Shown: piece by piece, positions 9,283 through 17,497 of the stretch
Layout: every line of letters begins with the position of its first letter
Numbering within the stretch: the first letter of the stretch is position 1
Assembly (NCBI GenBank): GCA_964410215.1
Contig: CAYPHA010000007.1
Location: forward strand, 1-64,000
DNA length: 64,000 nucleotides
Direction of reading: 5' to 3'
DNA from: CAYPHA01 sp964410215
GTDB lineage: Bacteria; Calditrichota; Calditrichia; Calditrichales; CAYPHA01
The notes under the pieces: generated by a model
What the model saw: the letters and a program-made list of their open reading frames with translations, nothing else
Database searches by the model: none
Told to the model about the DNA's origin: nothing
Position numbers and translations under genes: made by a program

Positions 9283-9726
9283 TCAGGAATTCAAGAAGGC
9301 CCCGAGGGGATAGAAATCAAGTTCGAACCGTTTGTCATCCCGAAGCTTCTTGTAGCGTTGCCGGCTCTCTGACCGTTTTTCCGGATCGTATACTTCCGCA
9401 AAATCAATAATTGTGGAGAAGGCCGCCAGTTGTTCCGGCGGCAGGGGATCGAACAATATCAGGACATCTGCTTTTACGTCGGGCAGCGGCGAGCTGGTTA
9501 ATACAACCGGTTCGTCCGTGTTAGATTCACCATTTGCGGCATAGCAGTGCGGTATAAAACTGTCCTGCTTCCATGTCCACAGCAGGTTGTCCAGTTGCAC
9601 GGCTTTATTTTTATCGGCGAAATAAACAGTCGTACGGACTTTCTGTTGATAGAATTTCTCAATAATATCACAGACGGCCCGTTCTTTACCCGATACTTTC
9701 AATTCAAGAAACGTAACGCGGCCCAT
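9283..9726 (-). CDS. holC: DNA polymerase III chi subunit (HolC-like)
   Basis: The 147-residue protein matches the chi family in layout. It has an N-terminal strand and helix (VTFLELKVSGKERAVCDIIE), then KVRTTVYFADKNKAVQLDNLLW and WKQDSFIPHCYAANGE, which parallels the LDEALW...ESFVPH segment of E. coli HolC. Its C-terminal stretch AEVYDPEKRSESRQRYKKLR resembles the HolC RERYK region. Chi bridges the clamp loader and SSB, and in E. coli it also binds the repair helicase YoaA. The start ATG overlaps the stop of the upstream gene as TAATG, implying translational coupling. Identity rests on pattern matching by eye to a divergent family. Confidence 0.75.
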   Translation of the reverse strand: MGRVTFLELKVSGKERAVCDIIEKFYQQKVRTTVYFADKNKAVQLDNLLWTWKQDSFIPHCYAANGESNTDEPVVLTSSPLPDVKADVLILFDPLPPEQLAAFSTIIDFAEVYDPEKRSESRQRYKKLRDDKRFELDFYPLGAFLNS

Positions 9727-10355
9727 TAAAATTTTTGTCCTATTTCAAGCCGGATGTCAAGCGTGGACTGGTCTTTTCGTTCACCCAGTTTTTCGGAAAA
9801 GGGAATAACCCGGTACTGCATGCGTAATCCCATGAACGTATTTGCATTGACATCGGCATCGATGCCCACGGCGAGGATGCCGCTCATCGTCCACATGTAC
9901 TGGTCTTTTTCTTTGACCACCCTGCCGTCTTCATCCAGGTATTCTTCCGGAAAATTCATGGCGAAAAGGGGGCCGGCCTGCACACCGACAAAAGGCCGCA
10001 GACTGTTGTCCAGTGACTGTACGAATAAACGTTTCTTGGCGGTAAACATCAGGTCCAGCAGATATACATTGTTTTTCTTGTTAAACTGATACGTATAACC
10101 ATAATAGGTCGGAATTGTGAATTCTTTGCTGTCCCGCAGCATAAACGCGTCAAAGGCAAAACCAAGGTGGTAAAAACCGGTCATCGGTAATTCCAGGAAG
10201 AAGCCGAGTCCGGAACCGTATTCAAGCAGACTGTAAGCAAATCCTCTATGCCGTTTAACCACCGGTTCGGGATCATCCTCGATATAGTTCTCCATCTGCG
10301 CGAACAGAGAAAGGGGCAGAAGGACAAGCATAAGGGTTACTATGAGATGTTTCAA
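9726..10355 (-). CDS. Probable outer-membrane beta-barrel protein
   Basis: The protein has 209 residues with an N-terminal signal peptide (MKHLIVTLMLVLLPLSLFAQ). Alternating amphipathic strands follow, such as GFAYSLLEYGSGLGFFLELP and NTFMGLRMQYRVIPF, and it ends in LDIRLEIGQKF, a final strand with the terminal phenylalanine typical of outer-membrane barrels. No specific family is recognised. The start is a TTG at 10355 with a good GGGAGG ribosome site five bases upstream. The stop overlaps the holC start, so a surface protein is translationally coupled to a replisome subunit, which is an odd pairing. Confidence 0.7.
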   Translation of the reverse strand: MKHLIVTLMLVLLPLSLFAQMENYIEDDPEPVVKRHRGFAYSLLEYGSGLGFFLELPMTGFYHLGFAFDAFMLRDSKEFTIPTYYGYTYQFNKKNNVYLLDLMFTAKKRLFVQSLDNSLRPFVGVQAGPLFAMNFPEEYLDEDGRVVKEKDQYMWTMSGILAVGIDADVNANTFMGLRMQYRVIPFSEKLGERKDQSTLDIRLEIGQKF

Positions 10356-10378
10356 AATGCCTCCCTCAACAAGTGTTT

Positions 10379-10407
10379 ATTTTAAGTACCATTGAAATTC
10401 GTGTAAG
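10379..10407 (-). promoter_or_regulatory. Candidate promoter of the outer-membrane protein-holC-helicase run
   Basis: On the minus strand CTTACA (10402-10407) is separated by 17 bp from TAAAAT (10379-10384), about 25 bp before the TTG start. Each hexamer matches the sigma70 consensus only partly, so this is a candidate. Confidence 0.3.
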
Positions 10408-10615
10408 TTCCAATTTTCAGTCATCACGCTCATATTAACATTTCCGAAGGAGCTTTTTGGCAACTTTTACGAATCCTATATTGACATTTTTTAAGGCTAT
10501 GCTTTTGATCTTGCGTTTATCAAGTCAATAACCTTTAAAAAATACCCGATCTTAACGATTCCTGAAAATGCTTCTAATCAAAATTTAACACTTTCAGGAT
10601 TTTAATGCCGGGATA
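10408..10615. other. Non-coding stretch with crossing inverted repeats
   Basis: The gap between the genes at 10355 and 10693 is 337 bp and shows no gene. At 10479-10543 it holds TATTGAC (10479-10485) pairing with GTCAATA (10524-10530), ATTTTTTAAGG (10486-10496) pairing with CCTTTAAAAAAT (10532-10543), and TTGAT/ATCAA (10505-10509, 10519-10523) inside. The first two pairs cross each other, a layout compatible with an RNA pseudoknot. Function is unknown. Confidence 0.4.
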
Positions 10616-10656
10616 TAAAAAAAAATTCCCTTTCCATATATATGAAAAGGGAATCT
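10616..10656 (-). terminator. Intrinsic terminator after the Fn3 protein gene
   Basis: On the minus strand ATTCCCTTTT pairs with AAAGGGAAT around a CATATATATG core (10625-10654) and runs into nine or more T residues. It lies about 37 bp after the stop of the gene at 10693. Confidence 0.75.
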
Positions 10657-10692
10657 GCAAAATTTCATAAAAATAAATGTAATTTTTTTACA

Positions 10693-11094
10693 TCAGCGAA
10701 ACATGGCTTTGATAGCACCCCAGGTTCTGAAAACGCCGGATACATTGGGAATAACGCTGAGTGTCTGACTTTCTTCGATGATATTGCCGTTCCCATCGAC
10801 TGCACGAACTTTATAGTATGTTATATGGGTGGATTTAAACATGACTTCATTGTCGACAAAAAGGTATTGTGAACCGGGGCCTCTTGTATTTATTCTCCCC
10901 AGCTCGACCATGCTGTCCGTTTCCCGCCCTCTGAACACGACAAATTGTTTGACATTATCTTCCGAGGCGGTAATCCAACTGATTTCGACACGGTCTGTTC
11001 CGGGACGGGCATTGCTTTCGCTGAACACATAACCGCCGGCCATAAGTGCTGTAGCCATCGTGAGTAGAATAACTGTCAGAAGTCGTTTGGACAT
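10693..11094 (-). CDS. Small secreted fibronectin type III domain protein
   Basis: The protein has 133 residues with a signal peptide (MSKRLLTVILLTMATALMAG) and a single Fn3-like domain. The domain has VEISWITASEDNVKQFVVFRG as the first strands and THITYYKVRAVDGNGN as the late strands. The C-terminus VSGVFRTWGAIKAMFR is basic and aromatic and lies outside the domain; it could be a short attachment or sorting tail. No enzyme motif is present. The gene is monocistronic, with its own terminator. A role in surface or periplasmic binding is inference only. Confidence 0.65.
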   Translation of the reverse strand: MSKRLLTVILLTMATALMAGGYVFSESNARPGTDRVEISWITASEDNVKQFVVFRGRETDSMVELGRINTRGPGSQYLFVDNEVMFKSTHITYYKVRAVDGNGNIIEESQTLSVIPNVSGVFRTWGAIKAMFR

Positions 11095-11143
11095 AATAGT
11101 ACATTACCACACTGATTACAAGTATCACAGAATATAATTAAAT

Positions 11144-12493
11144 TTAACGGGAAATCAAGTTTTTTTCTTTAAATGCAAAACCATGTTTTTCCAGTTCGTA
11201 AAGTATGGGTGTATAGATTGCCGGATGCGTTGGAATATGGCAGCCGGTGACAGGCATTTTATCTGTCAGAATCATCTCGGCTGCCAGTGCGGCGGGGAGA
11301 CCGACCGCCTTTGCCATGGCCGTGAAGCCGTTTCTATCGCCGTAGTGAATCATGGTTGAGGTGACGGTTTCCAGACGGTCATTTTCTGCGGGGTATCTCG
11401 CGACCAGTTTGTGGAACAGAACGACGATATCGCGGGAGTCGTTTTTAAACGACAATTTTTCGTTGATAAGCCGGATCATCGCTTCAGAGCTGTTTTCGGC
11501 GAACGGACCGATTTTCTGATCGGAAAAGAGTCCGAGCCAGTTCAGGTTTTCCATAATTTTGCCGGTCGGGCTTATGTTCAGGTAATTGGCGACCCGTTGC
11601 TGCAGCGTGGCGCCACTCACGTCAACGGGTATAAAAATTTCGACAAGTTCGGCATAGGTCAGATCCTCGAGGTTTGGAATCTGCAGCTTTTCATTCGGAA
11701 GGCCCAGCCGTACGATCTGCTGCCAGGTTTCGCTCCAACCGGGGTATCGTATGGTACCGCGGATCAGGGTATCGGCATCTTCAAACCCCAGAATGTCTTT
11801 ATATATTAAGGAATCCCGGTTGGGGTAGGCTTCCATCAGACCCAGCCCGTCGACTTCGATCGGCCAGGAGTGCTGGAACAGCCGGTGATAGGGAACGATT
11901 TTTATCTTGCCGTTCCGGATATACTGTGCGCCGTTTTCGCCGGCCATTACCACATTGCGCGGATTCCAGCTGATGATATATTTCAGGGGATTGGTGGGTG
12001 AATCAGGCGCAGGCAGCCCGCCGCCGTACGATTCAAACTGCCTTATGATGCCGCCCCGGTCCTGAATCTTTTTAATCATGGAAACGGCAGACATGTGGTC
12101 CATACCGGGATCGAGCCCCATTTCCGTCAGCAGAATCACACCCTTCCGGTGCGCGTCATTCTCCAGGTCGCGGATGCGCCGGTCTTCATAAGAAACGGAT
12201 ATCATATGTTTGCCGTGTTCGATACAATCCCAGGCGACCTGATGCTGGAAGCGGGGTGCCAGCACATTGATAACGAGATCGGCCTGGCGGATCTGGCTGC
12301 TTAGCATATCGGCATCGTTCGCATTCAGTGCGATGGCCGTACCCTTGGGGTGGTCGTTTATACGGCTCTTTGCCAGATCGGGATCCATGTCACCGACCGT
12401 AATAAACCAGTTATGATGACGGGCTTTATCAAGCAGGTAAGCGATCAGATAGGGCGTGCTCTTCCCGGCACCGAGAATAAGTATTTTCTTCAT
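11144..12493 (-). CDS. Saccharopine dehydrogenase family protein
   Basis: The 449-residue protein opens with a Rossmann nucleotide-binding motif, MKKILILGAGKSTPYLIAYL. It contains DLVINVLAPRFQHQVAWDCI, LTEMGLDPGMDHMSA and FESYGGGLPAPDSPTNPLKY, all characteristic of the saccharopine dehydrogenase (glutamate-forming) family, with a C-terminal catalytic domain to residue 449. The expected reaction is NAD(P)-dependent cleavage of saccharopine to glutamate and aminoadipate semialdehyde in lysine metabolism. No lysine-ketoglutarate reductase lies nearby, so a related substrate is possible. A good AAGGAA ribosome site precedes the ATG. It is transcribed away from the serine hydrolase gene. Confidence 0.85.
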   Translation of the reverse strand: MKKILILGAGKSTPYLIAYLLDKARHHNWFITVGDMDPDLAKSRINDHPKGTAIALNANDADMLSSQIRQADLVINVLAPRFQHQVAWDCIEHGKHMISVSYEDRRIRDLENDAHRKGVILLTEMGLDPGMDHMSAVSMIKKIQDRGGIIRQFESYGGGLPAPDSPTNPLKYIISWNPRNVVMAGENGAQYIRNGKIKIVPYHRLFQHSWPIEVDGLGLMEAYPNRDSLIYKDILGFEDADTLIRGTIRYPGWSETWQQIVRLGLPNEKLQIPNLEDLTYAELVEIFIPVDVSGATLQQRVANYLNISPTGKIMENLNWLGLFSDQKIGPFAENSSEAMIRLINEKLSFKNDSRDIVVLFHKLVARYPAENDRLETVTSTMIHYGDRNGFTAMAKAVGLPAALAAEMILTDKMPVTGCHIPTHPAIYTPILYELEKHGFAFKEKNLISR

Positions 12494-12594
12494 GATATTC
12501 CTTATTGCATTAAACCGAAAGGTGCCAATATATAAAGAAAAACTATATGAAAAAACAGGTAAAATTAAACAGTTTACTTATTTTGTCTTTGATA

Positions 12595-12623
12595 TTGAAT
12601 TTAACGGTGAAGAGTACTAATAT
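12595..12623 (+). promoter_or_regulatory. Candidate promoter for the serine hydrolase gene
   Basis: TTGAAT (12595-12600) and TAATAT (12618-12623) are spaced by 17 bp, about 50 bp before the start codon. Both hexamers are partial sigma70 matches. Confidence 0.35.
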
Positions 12624-12673
12624 AGATGAGTGATCTTCCTGGACATAATTCGCATTACAGGATGGTATAATTT

Positions 12674-13864
12674 ATGATCAGAATCCTCACTTTTTATCTG
12701 TTTTTAAGTATTTCTTTCGCCCATGGTCAGCCTTTCAAGATGATATCACCAGAAGACGCGGGAATGGATCCGGATCGTCTTGGCCGGGTGGATACCGTTA
12801 TCGGGGGCGCCATTGAAGCGGGCGATATTCCGGGGGCGGTACTCCTGGTTATGCGCGATGACCGCATTGTCCATCGCAAAGCCTACGGTTTCGGGCAGAT
12901 CGTTCCGGAAAAGGAATCCATGAGGGTCCAAACCGTATTCGACCTGGCCAGCCTGACCAAACCGGTCGCTACGGCAACCGCCGTGATGATGCTTGTGGAC
13001 CGCGGTGACATACGCCTGCTGGACCGTGTGTCGGATATTCTGCCGGTATTTAAAGGGTATAAGACGGAAGAAGGGAATTCCCTGCCTTCTGTCAGGCTGA
13101 TACATTTGCTGACGCATACATCCGGTTTACCGGCGTATGCCAATGTGGAAGAGGTGACAAAGAAATACGGCCATCCGCAGCCGGATTCCCTCCTCGCCCA
13201 TATTGCCACGGTAAAAAGGGACCATGAACCGGGCACGTTTTTCCGCTACAGCTGTCTGAATTTCATAACCCTGCAGCGTGTTGTCGAAGCGGTAAGCGGT
13301 GTCAGCATGAAGGTGTTTACGGAAAAGAACATTTTTAAACCTCTGGGCATGAACGATACGGAATATATACCGCGGGAAAGGATCGTAACGGCCTGTGCGG
13401 CAACAGAAAAACTGGATTCCGTTACCGTGCTCAAAGGCGTTGTACATGATCCGCTGGCCAGAATTATGATGGGGGGGATCTCCGGGAATGCCGGACTTTT
13501 TTCCACAGCGGATGATCTTGCAATTTTCGCCTCTATGATGCTCAACGAAGGAATATATAATGATAAAAGAATTTTGAGTAAGGCGGCTGTCAGGAAAATG
13601 ACGTCCCTGCCGGAAGGCTATGAATCCCATGGAAGGGGACTGGGCTGGGATCTTAATTCCGCGTATGCTTCCAACCAGGGGGATCTTTTCGGTGGCAAAG
13701 CGTATGGCCATACAGGATATACGGGCACCTCTCTGATTATCGATCCGGATACCCGGACGGTTGTCATTTTCCTGACCAATCGGGTCCATCCCGACGATGG
13801 GGGGAGCGTGGTGCGCCTGCGCAGTCTGGTGGCCAATGTTGTGGCAGGATCACTGGTTGACTGA
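12674..13864 (+). CDS. Secreted serine hydrolase, class C beta-lactamase/esterase family
   Basis: The 396-residue protein has a signal peptide (MIRILTFYLFLSISFAHGQ) and the penicillin-binding-protein fold motifs: S93-L-T-K96 in LASLTKPVAT, a YxxxN-type second motif at Y192-N196 (FRYSCLNF), and HTG in AYGHTGYTGTSL. These motifs place it among EstB-like esterases, D-aminopeptidases and beta-lactamase relatives acting in the periplasm. The substrate cannot be told from sequence. The C-terminal VVIFLTNRVHPDDGG is typical of the family's last strand. It precedes glgC by 44 bp on the same strand but has no obvious functional link to it. Confidence 0.85.
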   Translation: MIRILTFYLFLSISFAHGQPFKMISPEDAGMDPDRLGRVDTVIGGAIEAGDIPGAVLLVMRDDRIVHRKAYGFGQIVPEKESMRVQTVFDLASLTKPVATATAVMMLVDRGDIRLLDRVSDILPVFKGYKTEEGNSLPSVRLIHLLTHTSGLPAYANVEEVTKKYGHPQPDSLLAHIATVKRDHEPGTFFRYSCLNFITLQRVVEAVSGVSMKVFTEKNIFKPLGMNDTEYIPRERIVTACAATEKLDSVTVLKGVVHDPLARIMMGGISGNAGLFSTADDLAIFASMMLNEGIYNDKRILSKAAVRKMTSLPEGYESHGRGLGWDLNSAYASNQGDLFGGKAYGHTGYTGTSLIIDPDTRTVVIFLTNRVHPDDGGSVVRLRSLVANVVAGSLVD

Positions 13865-13908
13865 CTTATAGATGTTAAAACTATTCACGTTAAAAACAGG
13901 AATCTTCC

Positions 13909-15186
13909 ATGCCAGAATTAACAGCAGTCATTTTAGGTGGCGGCAGGGGGGCCCGTCTGGATCCTCTGACGAAAATGCGCGCCAAACCTGCAGTCCCGAT
14001 TGGCGGTAAATTCAGATTGATCGATATCCCGATCAGCAACTGTCTCCATTCCGGTGTGCGGGATATTTTTGTCCTGACACAGTTTAACACGGAGTCATTG
14101 CATCGTCATATTTACAATACCTATCGATTCGATACGTTTCACCGTGGTTCTATACGTCTTCTGGCAGCGCAACAGACCAGTGACAGTCAGGAATGGTACC
14201 AGGGGACGGCAGATGCTGTCCGTAAGAACCTGGCATTTCTGCGAAGTGCCGGTGAGCATATAATTATTCTCTCCGGAGACCATCTTTACCGCATGGATTA
14301 CAGGAAATTTTTCGAACATCACCTGAAGATGAAAGCGGATATTTCAATCTCCGTAAAGCCGATTTTTGAGTCGGAAACGGCCGGGTTCGGTATCCTCAAA
14401 ACGGATCAGAAAGGGCTGATCACGGAATTCTATGAAAAACCGGAATCAAAAGAGGTGTTGGATCAGTTCCGTATTGCACCCGAACTGTTCGATAATTTTC
14501 ATATTGAAGCGAAAAACCGCACCCATGTTGCTTCCATGGGTATTTATATTTTTAAAAAAGAGGTACTCTTCAAGTTACTGCAGGATAACAACAAGGAAGA
14601 TTTCGGTAAGGAAATCATCCCTTCAAGTCTGAAAAATATGAAGGTTGCTTCTTATTTCTTCGACGGATACTGGGAGGATATCGGAACGATCAGGTCCTTC
14701 TTTGATGCCCATATGAATCTGACACAACCGGTCCCCATGTTCAATTTTTATGATGAAGAGTATCCCTTTTATACACGTCCGCGCTACCTGCCTTCATCGA
14801 AAGTCAATAATTGCCATATCAACCAGTCTATCATCGCGGAAGGGTCTATCCTGCTCGGATCGATTATCGAACAGGCTGTCATCGGAATCCGTGCCTTTGT
14901 GGATGAAGGCACCCTCATTCAGCGTTCCATTCTGATGGGAACAACCAAATACGAAACCATTGAAGATCGTCTGCTCAACCAGCAGCAGAATCGCCCCAAC
15001 CTGGGGATCGGCAGAAATTGTATTATTAAAAACTGTATTATCGATCTGGACTGCAGTATCGGCAATAATGTGCAGCTTATCAATAAGGACAACCAATCGG
15101 AAGTAGTGGAGGAGCTGTATTCTATCCGGGACGGCATCATTATCATTCCCAAAGGGGTCACTATTCCGGATAATACAATAATTTAA
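13909..15186 (+). CDS. glgC: Glucose-1-phosphate adenylyltransferase
   Basis: The 425-residue protein has the GlgC signatures: GGGRGARLDPLTKMRAKPAV at the N-terminus, IDIPISNCLHSG, WYQGTADAVRKN, LSGDHLYRMDY and FFDGYWEDIGTIRSFF. A C-terminal left-handed beta-helix with hexapeptide-like repeats follows from about residue 300. It makes ADP-glucose from glucose-1-phosphate and ATP, the committed step of glycogen synthesis. The C-terminus carries INKDNQSEVVEELYSIRDGI, usual for the family. No other glycogen genes are in the window. The next gene begins six bases after its stop. Confidence 0.95.
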   Translation: MPELTAVILGGGRGARLDPLTKMRAKPAVPIGGKFRLIDIPISNCLHSGVRDIFVLTQFNTESLHRHIYNTYRFDTFHRGSIRLLAAQQTSDSQEWYQGTADAVRKNLAFLRSAGEHIIILSGDHLYRMDYRKFFEHHLKMKADISISVKPIFESETAGFGILKTDQKGLITEFYEKPESKEVLDQFRIAPELFDNFHIEAKNRTHVASMGIYIFKKEVLFKLLQDNNKEDFGKEIIPSSLKNMKVASYFFDGYWEDIGTIRSFFDAHMNLTQPVPMFNFYDEEYPFYTRPRYLPSSKVNNCHINQSIIAEGSILLGSIIEQAVIGIRAFVDEGTLIQRSILMGTTKYETIEDRLLNQQQNRPNLGIGRNCIIKNCIIDLDCSIGNNVQLINKDNQSEVVEELYSIRDGIIIIPKGVTIPDNTII

Positions 15187-15192
15187 CCTGTC

Positions 15193-17004
15193 ATGAATAA
15201 GAAATTCCTGTTCTTCAAGCTTTCGGATCATCTGGATGATGAGCTGGAGGTGTTGACGCTTTCACAGCTGGAATTAAGCGCCCTCATCGGGGATGTGAAA
15301 CCGATAGATAATATCTTCCAGCTCATGCAGCAACCGGAAATAAAACGGGTTGTCGAAAAGGATGTTTCTCTGCAGAATGCCCTGACCGATGCCCTGGCCA
15401 ATCATGGCAGACACGGTTATCTGTGGATCGGTACAGAATTGCCGGATGTCATGAAGGGGTTGCAGCGCCTGGCCTTTGTGAAAGAAGTTTATCTTTTTCA
15501 ACAATTACTGGATCCCGAGCCGGAATTTCTCAGGAACGGAGAAGAAGGCATCCCGTCCGCCGTTTTTAACATTTATTTGTGGCGCGTTTACCGCATCTGG
15601 ACCCGTCAATTCCTGATGGAACGCGCTGCATATATTCGGAGCAACGCGCCCAATGAAGTCGAAATCGATCGTTTTTTCAATGAGCTTACCAAGTCTGCAC
15701 GATCTGCGGAGATTAACCGGAAACAGGACGACCTGCTTCATCATCCGCTGACTTCTTCCGCCATGTTCAGTCAGGATAACCGTCCGTATGCCAGGCACCA
15801 TGATGCCAAGTGGATACGGGCCCTGATTAACTATACCGTCCCGCGCGATGAAAGAGAAATCTTTCTCCCTTTCTGCGGAAACGGGCGCTGGGTGATGGAA
15901 GCCCTGCTGGCAAACCAGCATGTTACCGGTGCTGATATCAATCCCCTGGTATTGCGTATTGCCGAGTCCAATGCGTATAATTTTTCCTGCAGCCTTCCTG
16001 AGCTGGCCCAGGCGATTTCCGATGTCATTTCCAGTGTGAAGATGATTATCAATGAAACGGAAACACCCCAGACCGACCTGTTCCTCTTCGGAACCGAGAG
16101 TAAGTTCATCCAGTTCTGGAAAACAGAGAAAGAACGCTTCAAAACCCTGCAGTATGCACTGCCCGATGAGCACATGATGAAATATGTTGCGGCCACACGA
16201 TTTCTGATCGAATCGGAGGCGGTATCACGATCGGATGCGGTCAATACCTTTCTGATGACCGGGCTGATTAACCTGATGGTCACGACCCTGCGCAAAAAAC
16301 GCGAAATCGCGTTTATCGATGAGTATCAGAAAAGACTGCGCCGGATTTACCTAAATTGCTACGCACTGCGTAAAATCAATATGTTTTACAACCTGCCTGC
16401 CGGAAAGGTCCGCATACAATTCGGCGACCTGAATACCATGCCCGATCGACAGGCGTCCCTGGTACTGGTCGATTTACCGGTACGCACCAGTAAAAGCGGA
16501 TTTGAAAAAGACCGGATCCCGATCGAAATAATGAATCTGCACGGGGCCAGTAAAACCCTCGAGTCCAGGCTGTTTGGAAGCCGTACGGTCGATGAAACAG
16601 AAAAAAAGAAACGGGAAGATGAATGGGAAGAAAAACAGGGCATTTACCCCTTCCTGAATATGGAAGCTCTTAATTTTCTGCAGCGGCTCGTGATCGCGGA
16701 CCGCGCGGAAGATGCCATCCGCTTTTTTATGCTCTGGTCGCAATACCATGCACTGTTGCACGCGGTAAATGAATTTCTGTCGGAAGGCGATAAAATGTGT
16801 ATCGTGGCGGAGCATCCCGTTTATAAAAACGAGGAAACCTTCAGCGAGGTGCCGCTGGGTTCCATCCTTTCTGACATGACAGAAAACGATGAAAAACTGC
16901 AGTTCAGCAAACCCGATATGTATACACGCATGCATCATCATTCCACATTCGGCAACGAACAACGGATCAGTATCCTGATTATGGAAAAAAAGCAGTCCGG
17001 TTAA
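15193..17004 (+). CDS. Trm11-like SAM-dependent methyltransferase homologue with altered catalytic motif
   Basis: The 603-residue protein has an N-terminus (LSQLELSAL at about 23-31 and LAFVKEVYLF at 93-102) reminiscent of Trm11/Trm-G10 enzymes. A Rossmann methyltransferase core follows, with motif I FLPFCGNGRWVMEALL (224-239), an acidic ribose-binding GADINPLVL (246-254) and GDLNTMPDRQASLVLVDLPV (411-430). The last segment aligns with the place where N-methylases carry (D/N)PPY, but reads DLPV here. A long helical insert separates these halves. It may methylate a guanine in tRNA, act on another substrate, or be inactive. It sits six bases after glgC with a weak ribosome site, so it is probably cotranscribed. 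No close family is recognised with certainty. Confidence 0.45.
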   Translation: MNKKFLFFKLSDHLDDELEVLTLSQLELSALIGDVKPIDNIFQLMQQPEIKRVVEKDVSLQNALTDALANHGRHGYLWIGTELPDVMKGLQRLAFVKEVYLFQQLLDPEPEFLRNGEEGIPSAVFNIYLWRVYRIWTRQFLMERAAYIRSNAPNEVEIDRFFNELTKSARSAEINRKQDDLLHHPLTSSAMFSQDNRPYARHHDAKWIRALINYTVPRDEREIFLPFCGNGRWVMEALLANQHVTGADINPLVLRIAESNAYNFSCSLPELAQAISDVISSVKMIINETETPQTDLFLFGTESKFIQFWKTEKERFKTLQYALPDEHMMKYVAATRFLIESEAVSRSDAVNTFLMTGLINLMVTTLRKKREIAFIDEYQKRLRRIYLNCYALRKINMFYNLPAGKVRIQFGDLNTMPDRQASLVLVDLPVRTSKSGFEKDRIPIEIMNLHGASKTLESRLFGSRTVDETEKKKREDEWEEKQGIYPFLNMEALNFLQRLVIADRAEDAIRFFMLWSQYHALLHAVNEFLSEGDKMCIVAEHPVYKNEETFSEVPLGSILSDMTENDEKLQFSKPDMYTRMHHHSTFGNEQRISILIMEKKQSG

Positions 17005-17024
17005 GACCGGTAAGCTTTGCCGGC

Positions 17025-17053
17025 CCTGAATGAATCCGAAAAGGGAATTCAGG
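17025..17053. terminator. Inverted repeat between convergent genes
   Basis: CCTGAAT (17025-17031) pairs with ATTCAGG (17047-17053) between the convergent methyltransferase-like and STAS genes. There is no T run, so termination is only suggested. Confidence 0.25.
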
Positions 17054-17393
17054 TCTTGTTCAGTTCCTCGACCGCTTCATCTACCGTGTTGTTAATTTCC
17101 AGAACCCTGGTAAGCTGCGTCATCATGAATATACTGTGTACCTTCTGTGTCAGGCCGACAAGGCGCAGATGACCTTCCGCCTGTTTCAGGGCGGAAAGGC
17201 ATTTCATGATCGCGCCGACACCCAGGCTGTTGATCCAGTTGAGATGCTGCATATCGATGACGATACGCTTGACACCATCGTTTATAAGACCCTGAATATC
17301 GCTGAATAATTTCGTCGAAGCCGGTGGCCCCATCAGGTTTCCCCGCAAACTGAGAACCGCGACTTTCTGATGTATGGATTCTTTGATTTTCAT
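17049..17393 (-). CDS. STAS-domain anti-sigma factor antagonist
   Basis: The 114-residue single-domain protein matches SpoIIAA/anti-anti-sigma proteins. It begins MKIKESIHQKVAVLSLRGNL and carries the phosphorylation-site region IDMQHLNWINSLGVGAIM, where the serine of NSLG sits in the usual switch position. It ends with a helix ALKQAEGHLRLVGL and a C-terminal VDEAVEEL. Such proteins bind anti-sigma kinases and release sigma factors, or act in other partner-switch modules. No kinase or sigma gene is adjacent, so its partner lies elsewhere. The ribosome site is weak. Confidence 0.85.
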   Translation of the reverse strand: MKIKESIHQKVAVLSLRGNLMGPPASTKLFSDIQGLINDGVKRIVIDMQHLNWINSLGVGAIMKCLSALKQAEGHLRLVGLTQKVHSIFMMTQLTRVLEINNTVDEAVEELNKT

Positions 17394-17497
17394 AAGTGCA
17401 ATCCATCGGTTAACTGAGTCATTCGGATAAATCTGTAAGTTAAACAGGAAAAGGTACCGATTGCAAAGAAAACATCCTGCACGTGTAGCCTTCTATC

